A stretch of DNA of 64,000 nucleotides, taken from positions 1 to 64,000 of the forward strand of contig NZ_JBBAXC010000003.1 of NCBI RefSeq assembly GCF_037120725.1. Direction: 5' to 3'. Of the stretch, positions 16,247-25,060 are shown in pieces. The DNA comes from Bacillus spongiae. Lineage in GTDB: Bacteria; Bacillota; Bacilli; Bacillales; Bacillaceae_K. The notes under the pieces were generated by a model. The model did not search any database. It saw only the letters and a program-made list of their open reading frames with translations, and was not told the origin of the DNA. A program made the position numbers and the translations under genes. Position 1 is the stretch's first letter. Each line of letters starts with the position of its first letter.

Positions 16247-16287
16247 TCTTGCTATTGAGTTTTTTTACAATCTCAAATAGGAAGACT
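16245..16287 (+). promoter_or_regulatory. Hairpin overlapping the leader-peptide stop codon
   Basis: AGTCTTGCTATTGAG pairs with CTCAAATAGGAAGACT with small bulges, giving a stem of about fourteen pairs. Its 5' arm starts at the leader stop codon. The same ATTGAG can instead pair with CTCAAT at 16221-16226, just before the His codons, so ribosome position could choose between folds. Confidence 0.5.
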
Positions 16288-16298
16288 ATTTCTCATTA

Positions 16299-16346
16299 AA
16301 CCGTATGGAATAAGTATTTTACACTTATATCTTGTACGGTTTTTTA
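16299..16346 (+). terminator. Leader terminator in front of the second histidyl-tRNA synthetase
   Basis: ACCGTA and TACGGT close a hairpin with an inner ATAAGT/ACTTAT stem, followed by six T residues. It lies only 27 bases before the synthetase start, so the gene is transcribed only on read-through or from RNA starting after it. Confidence 0.6.
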
Positions 16347-16372
16347 TTTTATCAAAAATGGAGGTAGAGGAA

Positions 16373-17659
16373 ATGAAAAAGATGGATTACCAAAATGTAA
16401 AGGGGACCGAAGATTATTTACCCCAGCAAGAAGCTCTGAGAAGGAAGATTAAAAGAACGTTAGAGGATGTGTTTATTCGGTATGGCTGCCAGCCTTTAGA
16501 AACACCAATTCTAAATTATACCGAACTCCTTGCATCAAAATATAGTGGAGGAGCGGAGATATTACAAGAGATGTATACTCTTTCAGACCGAGGGGAGCGG
16601 GACTTAAGCTTACGATATGACCTTACGATTCCGTTTGCTAAAGTTGTAGCAATGAACCCTACAGTGAAAAAGCCATTCAAAAGATATGAAATTGGGAAAG
16701 TTTTTAGAGACGGTCCTATAAAAACGGGGAGATTACGTGAATTTACCCAGTGTGATGTAGATATTGTGGGGGTAGAATCACAAATTGCTGAAGCTGAATT
16801 GATGGTAATGGCAATAGATGCATTTAATGCGCTTAATTTAGAAATCACCATTCAATATAACAACAGAAACTTATTATCCGGTATGTTAAAGATGTTTAAT
16901 GTACCTAACGATAAAATTAATGACGTGATTCTAGTACTAGATAAATTAGAGAAAATAGGGGTTACGGCAGTTGGGAAAGAATTGATTAAGAAGAACATAC
17001 CCACTCAATCAATTGAGGCGATTCTACAGTTTATTCGAGAAGAGAATAATAGAACTATAAACTATTTTGACACCTATTCTATGGTCAATAAAGAAATTGA
17101 AAAAGGACTAGTGGAACTTAGGGAGTTAAGGTCCTACTTGAAGTATGTTGGCGTGGATAAAAAATGTGTATTTAATCCCTTTTTAGCAAGAGGGTTAGAT
17201 ATTTATACGGGATCCATTTATGAAATATTTCTTGAGAATCAATTGATCAAATCAAGCATAGGTAGTGGAGGAAGATACGATAACGCAATTGGCGGACTAA
17301 TCGGAACTTCTCAATCGTTTTCTACGGTGGGAATATCCTTCGGGTTAGATGTTATCTACACGGCAATGGAACTAACAAGTGAGGTGTCTGTCGATCTGTA
17401 TGATCTTGATTATTATATTATTCCAATAAAAACAATGAAACAGTCGATGTCTGTTGCTAGGTATTTGAGGTTGAAGGGGTACAAAGTAGAGCTTGACATG
17501 TCTAATAAAAAGCTGAGTAAGTTATTAGATAGAGCCAATAAGGAAAAGGTTCGTAACGTAGTGATGATTGGTGAGACTGAAGTGAAACAGAATTTATATA
17601 AAATTAAGGAAATGGATTCAGGGAAAGAACGTTATGAACCATTCATTTATGCTACATAA
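16373..17659 (+). CDS. hisS2: Histidine--tRNA ligase (HisS2-type paralogue)
   Basis: The class II synthetase of about 428 residues charges tRNA-His. Motif 1 region YGCQPLETPILNYTELL, the His-specific RYDLTIPFAK (about 83-92), motif 2 FKRYEIGKVFRDGP with REFTQCDVDIVG, the HisA signature ARGLDIYTGSIYE (about 277-289) and motif 3 GSGGRYDNAIGG are all present. The C-terminal anticodon domain (about 335-428) is complete, so it is not a catalytically dead HisZ. Bacilli with two HisRS genes carry a separate monocistronic copy, which this resembles; the main hisS would be next to aspS elsewhere. ATG 16373 has GGAGGT upstream. Control by the upstream His leader and terminator is likely. Confidence 0.85.
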   Translation: MKKMDYQNVKGTEDYLPQQEALRRKIKRTLEDVFIRYGCQPLETPILNYTELLASKYSGGAEILQEMYTLSDRGERDLSLRYDLTIPFAKVVAMNPTVKKPFKRYEIGKVFRDGPIKTGRLREFTQCDVDIVGVESQIAEAELMVMAIDAFNALNLEITIQYNNRNLLSGMLKMFNVPNDKINDVILVLDKLEKIGVTAVGKELIKKNIPTQSIEAILQFIREENNRTINYFDTYSMVNKEIEKGLVELRELRSYLKYVGVDKKCVFNPFLARGLDIYTGSIYEIFLENQLIKSSIGSGGRYDNAIGGLIGTSQSFSTVGISFGLDVIYTAMELTSEVSVDLYDLDYYIIPIKTMKQSMSVARYLRLKGYKVELDMSNKKLSKLLDRANKEKVRNVVMIGETEVKQNLYKIKEMDSGKERYEPFIYAT

Positions 17660-17863
17660 AAGTACTAAAATGAACTTATAACGAAAGCGGTTTAGATTAT
17701 ATTGATTATTAGGTAAAACGAATATATAATCAGAAGCGACGCAGGAAAATTTTATAGAAACACTAGAATAATCTGCGTTTTTAAGATGGAGCCACGTAGT
17801 CTCTGTTAGAGGATGAAAAGAGAAAAGAATAGTTCAGAAGGTATTGATGAAGGAGGAAAGAAA

Positions 17864-18556
17864 ATGGGGAAAATAGCAAATAAGTGGGCATTAGTTACAG
17901 GCTCAAGTAGAGGGATTGGTCAACAAATCGCAATTGGACTAGCTCAAGAAGGATGCAATGTCATTATTCATGCAAGAAAAAAAGAAAACACGGAAAAAAC
18001 AGTTAATTTAATAAAAGAATATGGAGTGAAGTTTGACGTAGTAGAAGGGGATCTATCCAAAACCGATGAGCTTCACAAGATGGTTGAAGTGGTAAAGGAA
18101 AAGCATGGTGGAGTAGATATTCTATATAACAATGCAGCAATCATGAGTGAATGGAAAGAATTTTGGGATATTACTGTGGAGGATTTCAATGTTATCTTCC
18201 AAAATAACCTGTATAGTGTACTATTACTCTCTCAAGCATTTGCACCTAAAATGAAGGAAAATGGCTATGGAAGAATAATTAATATAACTTCTGGAATTAA
18301 AGATACTCCACAATTATCTCCGTACGGTGTGTCAAAAGCAGCAGTAGATAAGCTAACTCAGGATTTAGCAGTGGAGCTAAAAGGAACGGGTGTTTTGGCT
18401 AATTGCCTAGACCCAGGCTGGTTAAAAACAGATTTAGGTGGACCAAATGCGGATTATGAGGTAGAAACCGTTCTACCAGGTGCAATTAAGTTAGCTTTAT
18501 TTGACAATGATGGCCCAACTGGTGGTTGGTTTGGTGCACAAGACTATCGTTCATAA
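17864..18556 (+). CDS. SDR-family oxidoreductase
   Basis: This short-chain dehydrogenase of about 230 residues has the NAD(P)-binding TGSSRGIGQQIAIGLAQEG, NNAA at about 87-90, the catalytic Ser in INITSGIKD and YGVSK (Tyr and Lys), followed by the PGWLKTDLGG loop. Members of this look act on ketones or alcohols; the substrate is unknown. GAAGGAGGAAAGAAA before ATG 17864 sets the start; a longer frame from 17813 has no site. It is monocistronic with a terminator after it. Confidence 0.85.
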   Translation: MGKIANKWALVTGSSRGIGQQIAIGLAQEGCNVIIHARKKENTEKTVNLIKEYGVKFDVVEGDLSKTDELHKMVEVVKEKHGGVDILYNNAAIMSEWKEFWDITVEDFNVIFQNNLYSVLLLSQAFAPKMKENGYGRIINITSGIKDTPQLSPYGVSKAAVDKLTQDLAVELKGTGVLANCLDPGWLKTDLGGPNADYEVETVLPGAIKLALFDNDGPTGGWFGAQDYRS

Positions 18557-18601
18557 TGGTAATAATGGAACAACGGTAAGGTTCTAAAACGTTTATTCAA
18601 A

Positions 18602-18640
18602 AGCCCAAGTCCTTTGGTAGAAAAGGATTTGGGTTTTTCT
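18602..18640 (+). terminator. Intrinsic terminator after the SDR gene
   Basis: CCCAAGTCCTTT pairs with AAAGGATTTGGG around a short loop, followed by five T residues. Confidence 0.75.
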
Positions 18641-18905
18641 ATTAAAAGAGAAAAATGCCCACTTGATATGAATCAGAAAATATATTTTTTAGAATACTAT
18701 ATTAAAAAACTAAATAAGAAAGAAAATAACATATTATCAGTACTGTCTAGTAATTTCATTGAGGTAATTTATTGCGCACGATTTTTCTATGCACCCCTTT
18801 AATAGCATGAAATAGTCGTTCCTTTAACCGATATACTATTGTTATAAAGTAGTGTGGTATACAAGAATTGTTAGAAGGAGTTTTAAATATTTGTAAATAA
18901 AACAA

Positions 18906-18934
18906 TTGTTAATTTTCTAAAAAATTGATATATT
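18906..18934 (+). promoter_or_regulatory. Promoter of the cobalamin riboswitch transcript
   Basis: TTGTTA at 18906-18911 and TATATT at 18929-18934 are 17 bases apart. RNA would start near 18941, just before the conserved riboswitch core. Confidence 0.6.
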
Positions 18935-18949
18935 AAATGTGTCAAATTA

Positions 18950-19163
18950 AATAGGTGTAGAAATAGGTGCGGATAAATCTATTTATCTGCTTAAAAGGGA
19001 AGTCCGGTTAGAAACCGGCGCTGTCCCGCAACTGTATTAGGGAGCGATTCGTCATGGCCACTGTTTCCGTTAGGGAATGGGAAGGTTCGAAAAGCGATGA
19101 TCTTAAGCCAGGAGACCTGCCTGTTTTAGCAAACATCAATACCTACGAGGATAGGGGGTGTTA
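18950..19163 (+). ncRNA. Cobalamin (B12) riboswitch
   Basis: The conserved core is unmistakable. It has AAATAGGTGC, then AAAAGGGAAGTCCGGTTAGA and AACCGGCGCTGTCCCGCAAC (about 18993-19032), and the B12 box AGCCAGGAGACCTGCC at 19106-19121. A terminator hairpin follows at 19229-19260. Adenosylcobalamin binding would favour termination, switching off the genes downstream (an unknown small gene, then mmgD, mmgE, prpB). This is a rare regulatory target, because those genes form the B12-independent propionate route. Confidence 0.95.
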
Positions 19164-19228
19164 AGTGCGGAAGTAAAGGCGTGTTTTTTTTGAGTTACTC
19201 ATAAACATGTTATTTATTAATCGTTCGT

Positions 19229-19260
19229 AACTTAACAACTTCTTAGGAAGTTGTTTTTTT
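19229..19260 (+). terminator. Terminator of the cobalamin riboswitch expression platform
   Basis: AACAACTTC and GAAGTTGTT pair around TTAG, followed by eight T residues. It stands about 70 bases after the riboswitch core and 44 bases before the next gene, as expected for transcriptional control. Confidence 0.75.
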
Positions 19261-19303
19261 ATTGAGAAATTTTCATGAGAAGATTTGTTTGGAGGAGACA
19301 TCT

Positions 19304-19537
19304 TTGTTTGGTTCAGTAGATTATTTTATCAATTCTTTCAAAGCATGCATTATGATTAATTATCAATTAGAGAAACCTTGCTCCATTTCAACAAAATATT
19401 CGCTATTAAAAGCTGAAATTATGGAGAGAGCTGGGAATCACGAGGAACAGCTTATTTATTTACGAAATGTTGAAAGGGCTTACAAAATAATCAATCGTGA
19501 ATTATTTGAATGGGAGGAAGAAAAGGATGGAAGTTGA
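19304..19537 (+). CDS. Small protein of unknown function at the head of the methylcitrate operon (77 aa)
   Basis: TTG 19304 has GGAGGAG about six bases upstream, directly after the riboswitch terminator. The 77-residue protein (FGSVDYFINSFKACIMINYQ ... HEEQLIYLRNVERAYKIINR) is soluble and helical, and ends eleven bases inside the methylcitrate synthase gene, so the two are translationally coupled. I do not recognise the family. Its place as first gene under the B12 riboswitch suggests a part in propionyl-CoA metabolism or its control. A longer frame exists upstream from TTG 19262 but has no ribosome site. Confidence 0.6.
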   Translation: MFGSVDYFINSFKACIMINYQLEKPCSISTKYSLLKAEIMERAGNHEEQLIYLRNVERAYKIINRELFEWEEEKDGS

Positions 19538-20645
19538 AAAGAAGTTTTTTCCTGGTCTAGAAGGTGTTGTTGCCACAGAAACAAATATTTCATTTCTTGA
19601 TACCGTTCAAGGGGAAATTGTTATAAAAGGATACGATTTAATTAAATTATCACAAAAAAAAGAGTACCTAGATCTCGTTTATCTATTGCTTGAGGGAAAA
19701 CTCCCCACTGAAGTGGAGAAAGAAACCGTCGTAGAGAAATTAAAGGCTGAATATGAACTACCGGATAAAGTGTTCGATGTATTTAAGCTCCTTCCAAAAG
19801 AGACTCACCCGATGGATGCTTTAAGAACAGGGATTTCAGCTCTGGCTGGTTATGATGATCAAATTGACAATCGCGCTCATTTAATCAATAAAGAGCGTGC
19901 CTATAAACTTTTAGGGAAAGTACCTACTATCGTAGCGAACAGCTATCGAATGTTGGACGGTCAAGAGCCTATTCTTCCACTTCAAGAGTTATCATACAGT
20001 GCAAACTTCTTCTATATGCTTACAGGCAAGAAACCGTCTGAACTAGAAGCAGAAATATTTGATCGTTCACTCGTTTTATATAGTGAGCATGAAATGCCAA
20101 ATTCTACTTTTACTGCTAGAGTGATTGCGTCTACCCAGTCTGATTTATATGGTGCGTTAACGGGAGCTGTTGCCTCGCTAAAAGGCAATTTGCATGGCGG
20201 TGCAAATGAAGCGGTTATGCACATGCTTCTTGAAGCGGGAACAGTCAAAGCTTTTGAAGAAATGTTGGAAATGAAATTATTTAAAAAAGAAAAAATTATG
20301 GGCTTTGGTCACAGAGTGTACATGAAAAAAATGGATCCAAGAGCGCTCATGATGAAAGATGCGTTAAAGCAATTATGTGAGTTAAAGGGTGATGACCTTC
20401 TCCTTCGCATGTGTGAAGCTGGTGAGAAAATAATGGAGAGAGAGAAGGGACTATATCCGAATTTAGATTATTATGCAGCACCTGTTTACTGGATGCTCGG
20501 CATTAACATTCCGTTATATACACCAATCTTTTTCAGTGCCAGAACAGTTGGCATTTGTGCTCATGTGATGGAGCAGCATGAGAATAATCGCTTATTCAGG
20601 CCACGTGTTCACTATACAGGTGAGCGACATGTACTTAGTAATTAA
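19527..20645 (+). CDS. mmgD: 2-methylcitrate synthase / citrate synthase (MmgD/PrpC type)
   Basis: This enzyme of about 372 residues joins propionyl-CoA (or acetyl-CoA) to oxaloacetate, giving 2-methylcitrate. The citrate synthase catalytic residues are in place: His in GNLHGGANEAVMHML, His in GFGHRVYMKKMDPRA, and Asp in YPNLDYYAAPVYWMLG. Length equals B. subtilis MmgD. With mmgE and prpB directly behind, the methylcitrate role is favoured over a TCA citrate synthase. ATG 19527 lies eight bases after GGGAGGA and overlaps the preceding gene. It is the second gene of the riboswitch-controlled operon. Confidence 0.9.
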   Translation: MEVEKKFFPGLEGVVATETNISFLDTVQGEIVIKGYDLIKLSQKKEYLDLVYLLLEGKLPTEVEKETVVEKLKAEYELPDKVFDVFKLLPKETHPMDALRTGISALAGYDDQIDNRAHLINKERAYKLLGKVPTIVANSYRMLDGQEPILPLQELSYSANFFYMLTGKKPSELEAEIFDRSLVLYSEHEMPNSTFTARVIASTQSDLYGALTGAVASLKGNLHGGANEAVMHMLLEAGTVKAFEEMLEMKLFKKEKIMGFGHRVYMKKMDPRALMMKDALKQLCELKGDDLLLRMCEAGEKIMEREKGLYPNLDYYAAPVYWMLGINIPLYTPIFFSARTVGICAHVMEQHENNRLFRPRVHYTGERHVLSN

Positions 20646-20690
20646 TCAATAACTGAAGAATACAAGACAAACTTGAAAGGAACGATACAC

Positions 20691-22127
20691 GTGATTAATA
20701 CGAATGAAGAAAAAAAGGTAGACGTTTTATTAGAGGAAATTGCAGATTATGTGCTGCATAAAGACATTATAAGCTCAGAGGCTTTTGAAACGGCACGTTA
20801 TGTGTTGTTAGACACTTTAGGGTGTGGAATCCTTGCTTTACAATATCCAGAATGTACGAAATTACTTGGTCCTGTCGTTCCGGGAACTACGGTTCCAAAC
20901 GGAAGTCGAGTGCCAGGAACTTCTTATGTTCTTGATCCGGTTCAAGGGGCCTTTAATATTGGTTGTATGATACGATGGCTAGATTATAATGACACATGGC
21001 TTGCTGAAGAGTGGGGGCATCCTTCTGATAATCTTGGGGGTATTTTGGCCGTTGCAGATTATATTAGCCGTGTTCGCATTGCAGAGGGAGAGAAGCCTTT
21101 AACTGTTCGAGATATACTGGAAATGATGATTAAAGCCCATGAGATTCAAGGGGTTTTGGCATTAGAGAATAGTTTAAATCGTGTTGGACTGGACCATGTA
21201 TTGTTTGTCAAAGTGGCAACGACAGCAGTTGTTACCTATATGCTTGGCGGAACAAGAGATGAGGTAATCAACGCTTTATCAAATGCTTGGCTAGATAATT
21301 CTAGTTTACGAACGTACAGACATGCTCCGAATACGGGATCTCGTAAGTCTTGGGCAGCAGGGGATGCAACTAGTAGAGGGGTGTACTTAGCAATCAAGGC
21401 TCTTAAAGGGGAAATGGGCTATCCGCAAGCTCTTTCTGCACCAGGTTGGGGCTTTCAAGATGTTTTATTCAATCAAAAGGAATTAAAGCTTGGTCGTCAA
21501 CTGGATTCCTATGTGATGGAGCATGTGTTATTTAAAGTATCATTTCCTGCTGAATTCCATGCACAAACAGCAGCTGAATGTGCGGTTAAGCTACACCCTC
21601 AAGTGATAGATCGATTAGATGAGATTGATAAGGTTACGATTACTACTCATGAATCTGCCATTCGCATCATTGATAAAAAAGGTCCATTGCACAATCCAGC
21701 GGATCGAGATCATTGTTTACAATATATTACGGCTATTGGCCTTATTAAAGGAGATATTAAAGCTGAATTTTATGAAAATGAGACGGCTTCTGATGAAAGA
21801 ATTGATTCATTACGCGAAAAAATGGAAGTGGTTGAAAATAAACAATACAGTTTTGATTATTTAGATCCGAACAAGCGCTCAATCGCCAACCAAGTTCAAG
21901 TTCACTTTAAAGATGGAACAGCTACGGAAAGGATTGAATGTGAATACCCATTAGGGCACCGCTTCCGTCGAGAAGAAGCCATTCCAAAAATAATGAATAA
22001 GTTTTCAAATAACTTGAAAACCCATTTCCCAAGTAAGCATCAGAAGAAGATTGAAGAGGTTTGTTATAACCAAGATAAGCTAGAAAAAATGAACGTCAAC
22101 CAATTTGTTGAATTGTTTTTATTGTGA
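20691..22127 (+). CDS. mmgE: 2-methylcitrate dehydratase (MmgE/PrpD family)
   Basis: The protein of about 478 residues belongs to the MmgE/PrpD family, which dehydrates 2-methylcitrate to 2-methyl-cis-aconitate. Family segments are [16 protein letters not shown] (about 39-54), the [20 protein letters not shown] loop, [34 protein letters not shown] and [23 protein letters not shown] 20691 was chosen because AAAGGAACGATACAC lies just before it; TTG 20673 includes that site. The spacing of 45 bases after mmgD and 12 before prpB suggests one operon. Confidence 0.92.
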   Translation: MINTNEEKKVDVLLEEIADYVLHKDIISSEAFETARYVLLDTLGCGILALQYPECTKLLGPVVPGTTVPNGSRVPGTSYVLDPVQGAFNIGCMIRWLDYNDTWLAEEWGHPSDNLGGILAVADYISRVRIAEGEKPLTVRDILEMMIKAHEIQGVLALENSLNRVGLDHVLFVKVATTAVVTYMLGGTRDEVINALSNAWLDNSSLRTYRHAPNTGSRKSWAAGDATSRGVYLAIKALKGEMGYPQALSAPGWGFQDVLFNQKELKLGRQLDSYVMEHVLFKVSFPAEFHAQTAAECAVKLHPQVIDRLDEIDKVTITTHESAIRIIDKKGPLHNPADRDHCLQYITAIGLIKGDIKAEFYENETASDERIDSLREKMEVVENKQYSFDYLDPNKRSIANQVQVHFKDGTATERIECEYPLGHRFRREEAIPKIMNKFSNNLKTHFPSKHQKKIEEVCYNQDKLEKMNVNQFVELFLL

Positions 22128-22139
22128 GGAGGGGTCAAA

Positions 22140-23057
22140 ATGGCTTGGTTAGTTGATCAACCAATGAATCAAAAACAGCTAGCGGATCAATTTCGAGTGC
22201 TAATGTTATCCCCGGATATATTGCAAATTCCAGGTGCTCATGATGCCATGGCTGCATTAGTTGCCAAAGAAGCAGGATTCACTTCGCTTTATTTATCAGG
22301 AGCAGCTTATACAGCAAGCAGAGGGCTGCCTGATTTGGGAATCGTCACGTCAACAGAAATGGCAGAGCGAGCAAAGGATTTGATCCGAGCAACTAATTTA
22401 CCGTTATTGGTAGATATTGATACGGGATTTGGAGGCGTTTTGAATACTGCTAGAACAGCGAGAGAAATGTTAGAAGCAAATGTAGCGGCAGTGCAAATTG
22501 AAGATCAACAGCTACCGAAGAAATGTGGGCATTTAAACGGGAAACAGTTGGTCTCCACGGAAGAAATGATTCAAAAAATTAAGGTAATCAAAGAAGTAGC
22601 TCCTTCTCTAATTGTCATAGCACGTACGGATGCACGATCGGTTGAAGGATTGGAGGCATCTATTGAAAGAGCTCGTGCCTACATAGAAGCAGGAGCAGAT
22701 GCTATTTTCCCTGAAGCACTTCAGTCATCAAAAGAGTTTCGTCTATTCTCAGAAAAGTTAACAGTGCCAATGCTTGCAAATATGACTGAATTTGGAAAAA
22801 CGCCATATTATACAGCAGAAGAGTTTGCGAATATGGGGATTCAAATGGTGATTTATCCCGTCACGTCTCTTCGAGTAGCAGCGAAAGCATACGAGCAAGT
22901 GTTTCAGTTGATAAAGAACGAAGGGTCGCAACAAGATGCCCTTTTAACGATGCAAACACGGAAAGAACTGTATGAAACCATTTCATATTATAAATTTGAA
23001 GACTTAGACCGTGAGATGGCCAAAACGAAATTACCGAATGAAGAACTAAAGAAATAA
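22140..23057 (+). CDS. prpB: Methylisocitrate lyase PrpB
   Basis: The 305-residue enzyme splits 2-methylisocitrate into pyruvate and succinate, closing the methylcitrate cycle. It has the isocitrate-lyase/PEP mutase fold: PGAHDAMAALVAKEAGF, the metal-binding VDIDTGFGG (about 85-93) and the active-site loop EDQQLPKKCGH (about 121-131) with the catalytic Cys. Then come ARTDARSVEG, AGADAIFPEAL and NMTEFGKTPYYT. GAGGAGGGG precedes the ATG. A large hairpin follows, so the riboswitch-driven unit may end here. The 3-step cycle needs aconitase from elsewhere. Confidence 0.93.
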   Translation: MAWLVDQPMNQKQLADQFRVLMLSPDILQIPGAHDAMAALVAKEAGFTSLYLSGAAYTASRGLPDLGIVTSTEMAERAKDLIRATNLPLLVDIDTGFGGVLNTARTAREMLEANVAAVQIEDQQLPKKCGHLNGKQLVSTEEMIQKIKVIKEVAPSLIVIARTDARSVEGLEASIERARAYIEAGADAIFPEALQSSKEFRLFSEKLTVPMLANMTEFGKTPYYTAEEFANMGIQMVIYPVTSLRVAAKAYEQVFQLIKNEGSQQDALLTMQTRKELYETISYYKFEDLDREMAKTKLPNEELKK

Positions 23058-23085
23058 TTATTTCATCACTATGAATAGCACATTA

Positions 23086-23154
23086 AGAAGGCGATTATAC
23101 GTATCATTGACAAAATAAAAAGCGTGATATGGTATGAATGATCGCCTTCTTTTG
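23086..23154 (+). terminator. Long hairpin between prpB and the valine-degradation genes
   Basis: AAGAAGGCGAT pairs with ATCGCCTTCTT around an inner imperfect stem (TATCA/TGATA). The 3' arm runs into TTTTGTTG. It could end the riboswitch-controlled mmgDE-prpB transcript or only weaken it. Confidence 0.5.
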
Positions 23155-23259
23155 TTGAAAAATAGAATGCACGCTGCATCGTTTGAGCCTCTTTTAGACA
23201 TCTAGCTATTGGAAAATGAAGGCGCTATGAGTGTGATTCTCTCTTCAAATAACCATTTA

Positions 23260-23265
23260 TATAAT
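23260..23265 (+). promoter_or_regulatory. Possible -10 element of an internal promoter
   Basis: TATAAT lies about 75 bases before the acyl-CoA dehydrogenase gene and after the hairpin. The -35 region is poor (TTCTCT at about the right place), so an activator or a weak promoter would be needed. Low-confidence call. Confidence 0.35.
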
Positions 23266-23338
23266 AGATTAAAAATGAAAATTAAATAGACAAGAAACGG
23301 GATTAATAGATAGTAGATAACCTGCTGGGAGGATCGAT

Positions 23339-25045
23339 ATGGGTAAAATAGAAAACAGGTGGAAACGTTCTTACTTGTTTCAACAAGATGAAGTAAGTAT
23401 ACCCTTTACACCAGAAGATTTTGTTAATGAAGAGGAGCTTATTGCTAAAACGACAGAACTTTTTATTAAGCAGGATGTTACACCTCATATTTCGGCGATT
23501 GAAAAACATCATTATGATGTGACACGTACGCTGTTCTCGAAAGCAGGAGAACTTGGATTATTAGGTGTTGAAGTACCAGAGAAGTATGGGGGGCTAGCTT
23601 TAAATAAACGGATAGCTGGACTGATTGCTGAGAAAATGGGTTTCGGTGGTTCTTTCAGTGTTTCCTATAATATTCACGCTGGTGTGGGTACATTGCCGTA
23701 TGTGTACTTTGGAAATGAGGAACAAAAACAAAAATATTTGCCTAAACTTGTTTCTGGTGACTGGATTGGAGCTTATGCTTTAACCGAATCAAGTGCGGGT
23801 TCTGATGCACTTCATCCGAAGACAAGCGCGGTGTTGAATGAGAATGGAACAGCTTGGTTTTTAAGTGGAGAAAAGCAATGGATTACCAATGCTCAGATTG
23901 CAGATGTGTATGTCGTTTTTGCTCAAACAAATGAAGGAATGACAGCCTTTATTGTAGAGAGGTCTTATGATGGCGTTTCAATCGGTCCTGAAGAGGAGAA
24001 AATGGGCATTAAAGGATCATCAACTGCGACACTTATTTTAGAAGATGTATTAGTACCGAAAGAAAACGTACTTGGCGAGCTTGGGAAAGGGCATCATGTT
24101 GCCTTAAATATATTAAATATGGCTCGTTTGAAACTAGCATTTTCTAATATAGGTACTTCTAAACAAGCACTTCAGCTTGCTGTAGAGTATGGAAAAGAGC
24201 GAAAGCAATTTAATAAATCTATTGTGAATTTTACGCTAATACAAGAAAAGATTGCTAACATGGCAGTATCAATCTATGGAGCAGAAAGTGCCGCTTATCG
24301 AACAGCAGGTGAGTTAGATAACGTGGTGATTCAGGGAAATGAGAGTGATCTGATCACAAAGCTCTCCTCATTTGCGTTAGAGTGTGCTGTTAATAAAGTC
24401 AATAGCTCTGAAACGTTAAGTGAAATCGTTGATGAAGCGGTTCAAATCCATGGTGGGTACGGTTATATGCAAGACTATGAAATCGAACGCTTATATAGGG
24501 ATGCGAGGATTAGTCGAATATTTGAAGGAACAAATGAAATTAATCGCTTAACAATATCCAAACAATTAGTAAAGGAATGTTCCGAAGAAAAGCTTTCAAG
24601 TATGAGCATGTCACTTGATAACAAAGAAGAAAGGAATCATCAGTACATTTTGTTAGCGAAGGAGTTACTGAAAAGATCCTTACTCTCCTTGGCAAATGTA
24701 GAACTGACAAAGGAGCAAGAATATTCACGTTTGTTAGCTGATATGGTGAAAGATATATATATTATCGAGTCTGCTTTATCGCGGACAGAAAAAACAAGGA
24801 AGAAAAATGGTCAAGTAAATGACCAAATGAAGCGGTGGATAACGGATGTCTTATGTGAGGAAAGGTATCGACAAGTAGAAGAGGCGGCTATAACCATCAT
24901 GTCGGGTGCTGAATCAGATGAAGACAAACGAAAAAGACAGATAAATGAGATTCGTAGATTACCTGTCCCTCTATACCAAAACTTGTTTCTAAAGAAAAGA
25001 TATATTGCGAAAGAGATCATTCATAACCCTCGATACTTTAAATGA
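23339..25045 (+). CDS. Acyl-CoA dehydrogenase (probably isobutyryl-CoA dehydrogenase in valine catabolism)
   Basis: The 568-residue flavoenzyme oxidises an acyl-CoA to the 2-enoyl-CoA. The dehydrogenase core has YALTESSAGSDALHPKTSAV (FAD/substrate loop), WITNAQIADVYVVFAQT, QIHGGYGYMQDYEIERLYRD and the catalytic-Glu segment RIFEGTNEINRL (about 393-404). About 160 extra residues follow the usual 380-residue core, as in FadE/AcdA-like long forms. Its neighbours all belong to the path from isobutyryl-CoA to propionyl-CoA, which suggests a branched-chain acyl-CoA substrate. GGGAGG precedes the ATG. Confidence 0.88.
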   Translation: MGKIENRWKRSYLFQQDEVSIPFTPEDFVNEEELIAKTTELFIKQDVTPHISAIEKHHYDVTRTLFSKAGELGLLGVEVPEKYGGLALNKRIAGLIAEKMGFGGSFSVSYNIHAGVGTLPYVYFGNEEQKQKYLPKLVSGDWIGAYALTESSAGSDALHPKTSAVLNENGTAWFLSGEKQWITNAQIADVYVVFAQTNEGMTAFIVERSYDGVSIGPEEEKMGIKGSSTATLILEDVLVPKENVLGELGKGHHVALNILNMARLKLAFSNIGTSKQALQLAVEYGKERKQFNKSIVNFTLIQEKIANMAVSIYGAESAAYRTAGELDNVVIQGNESDLITKLSSFALECAVNKVNSSETLSEIVDEAVQIHGGYGYMQDYEIERLYRDARISRIFEGTNEINRLTISKQLVKECSEEKLSSMSMSLDNKEERNHQYILLAKELLKRSLLSLANVELTKEQEYSRLLADMVKDIYIIESALSRTEKTRKKNGQVNDQMKRWITDVLCEERYRQVEEAAITIMSGAESDEDKRKRQINEIRRLPVPLYQNLFLKKRYIAKEIIHNPRYFK

Positions 25046-25060
25046 ATGGAGAGAATGGAA

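Noticed and set aside
16373-17659. HisZ (regulatory subunit of ATP phosphoribosyltransferase) as an alternative call
   Set aside because: All synthetase motifs and the full anticodon-binding domain are present and no hisG gene is adjacent, so a true histidyl-tRNA synthetase is better supported.
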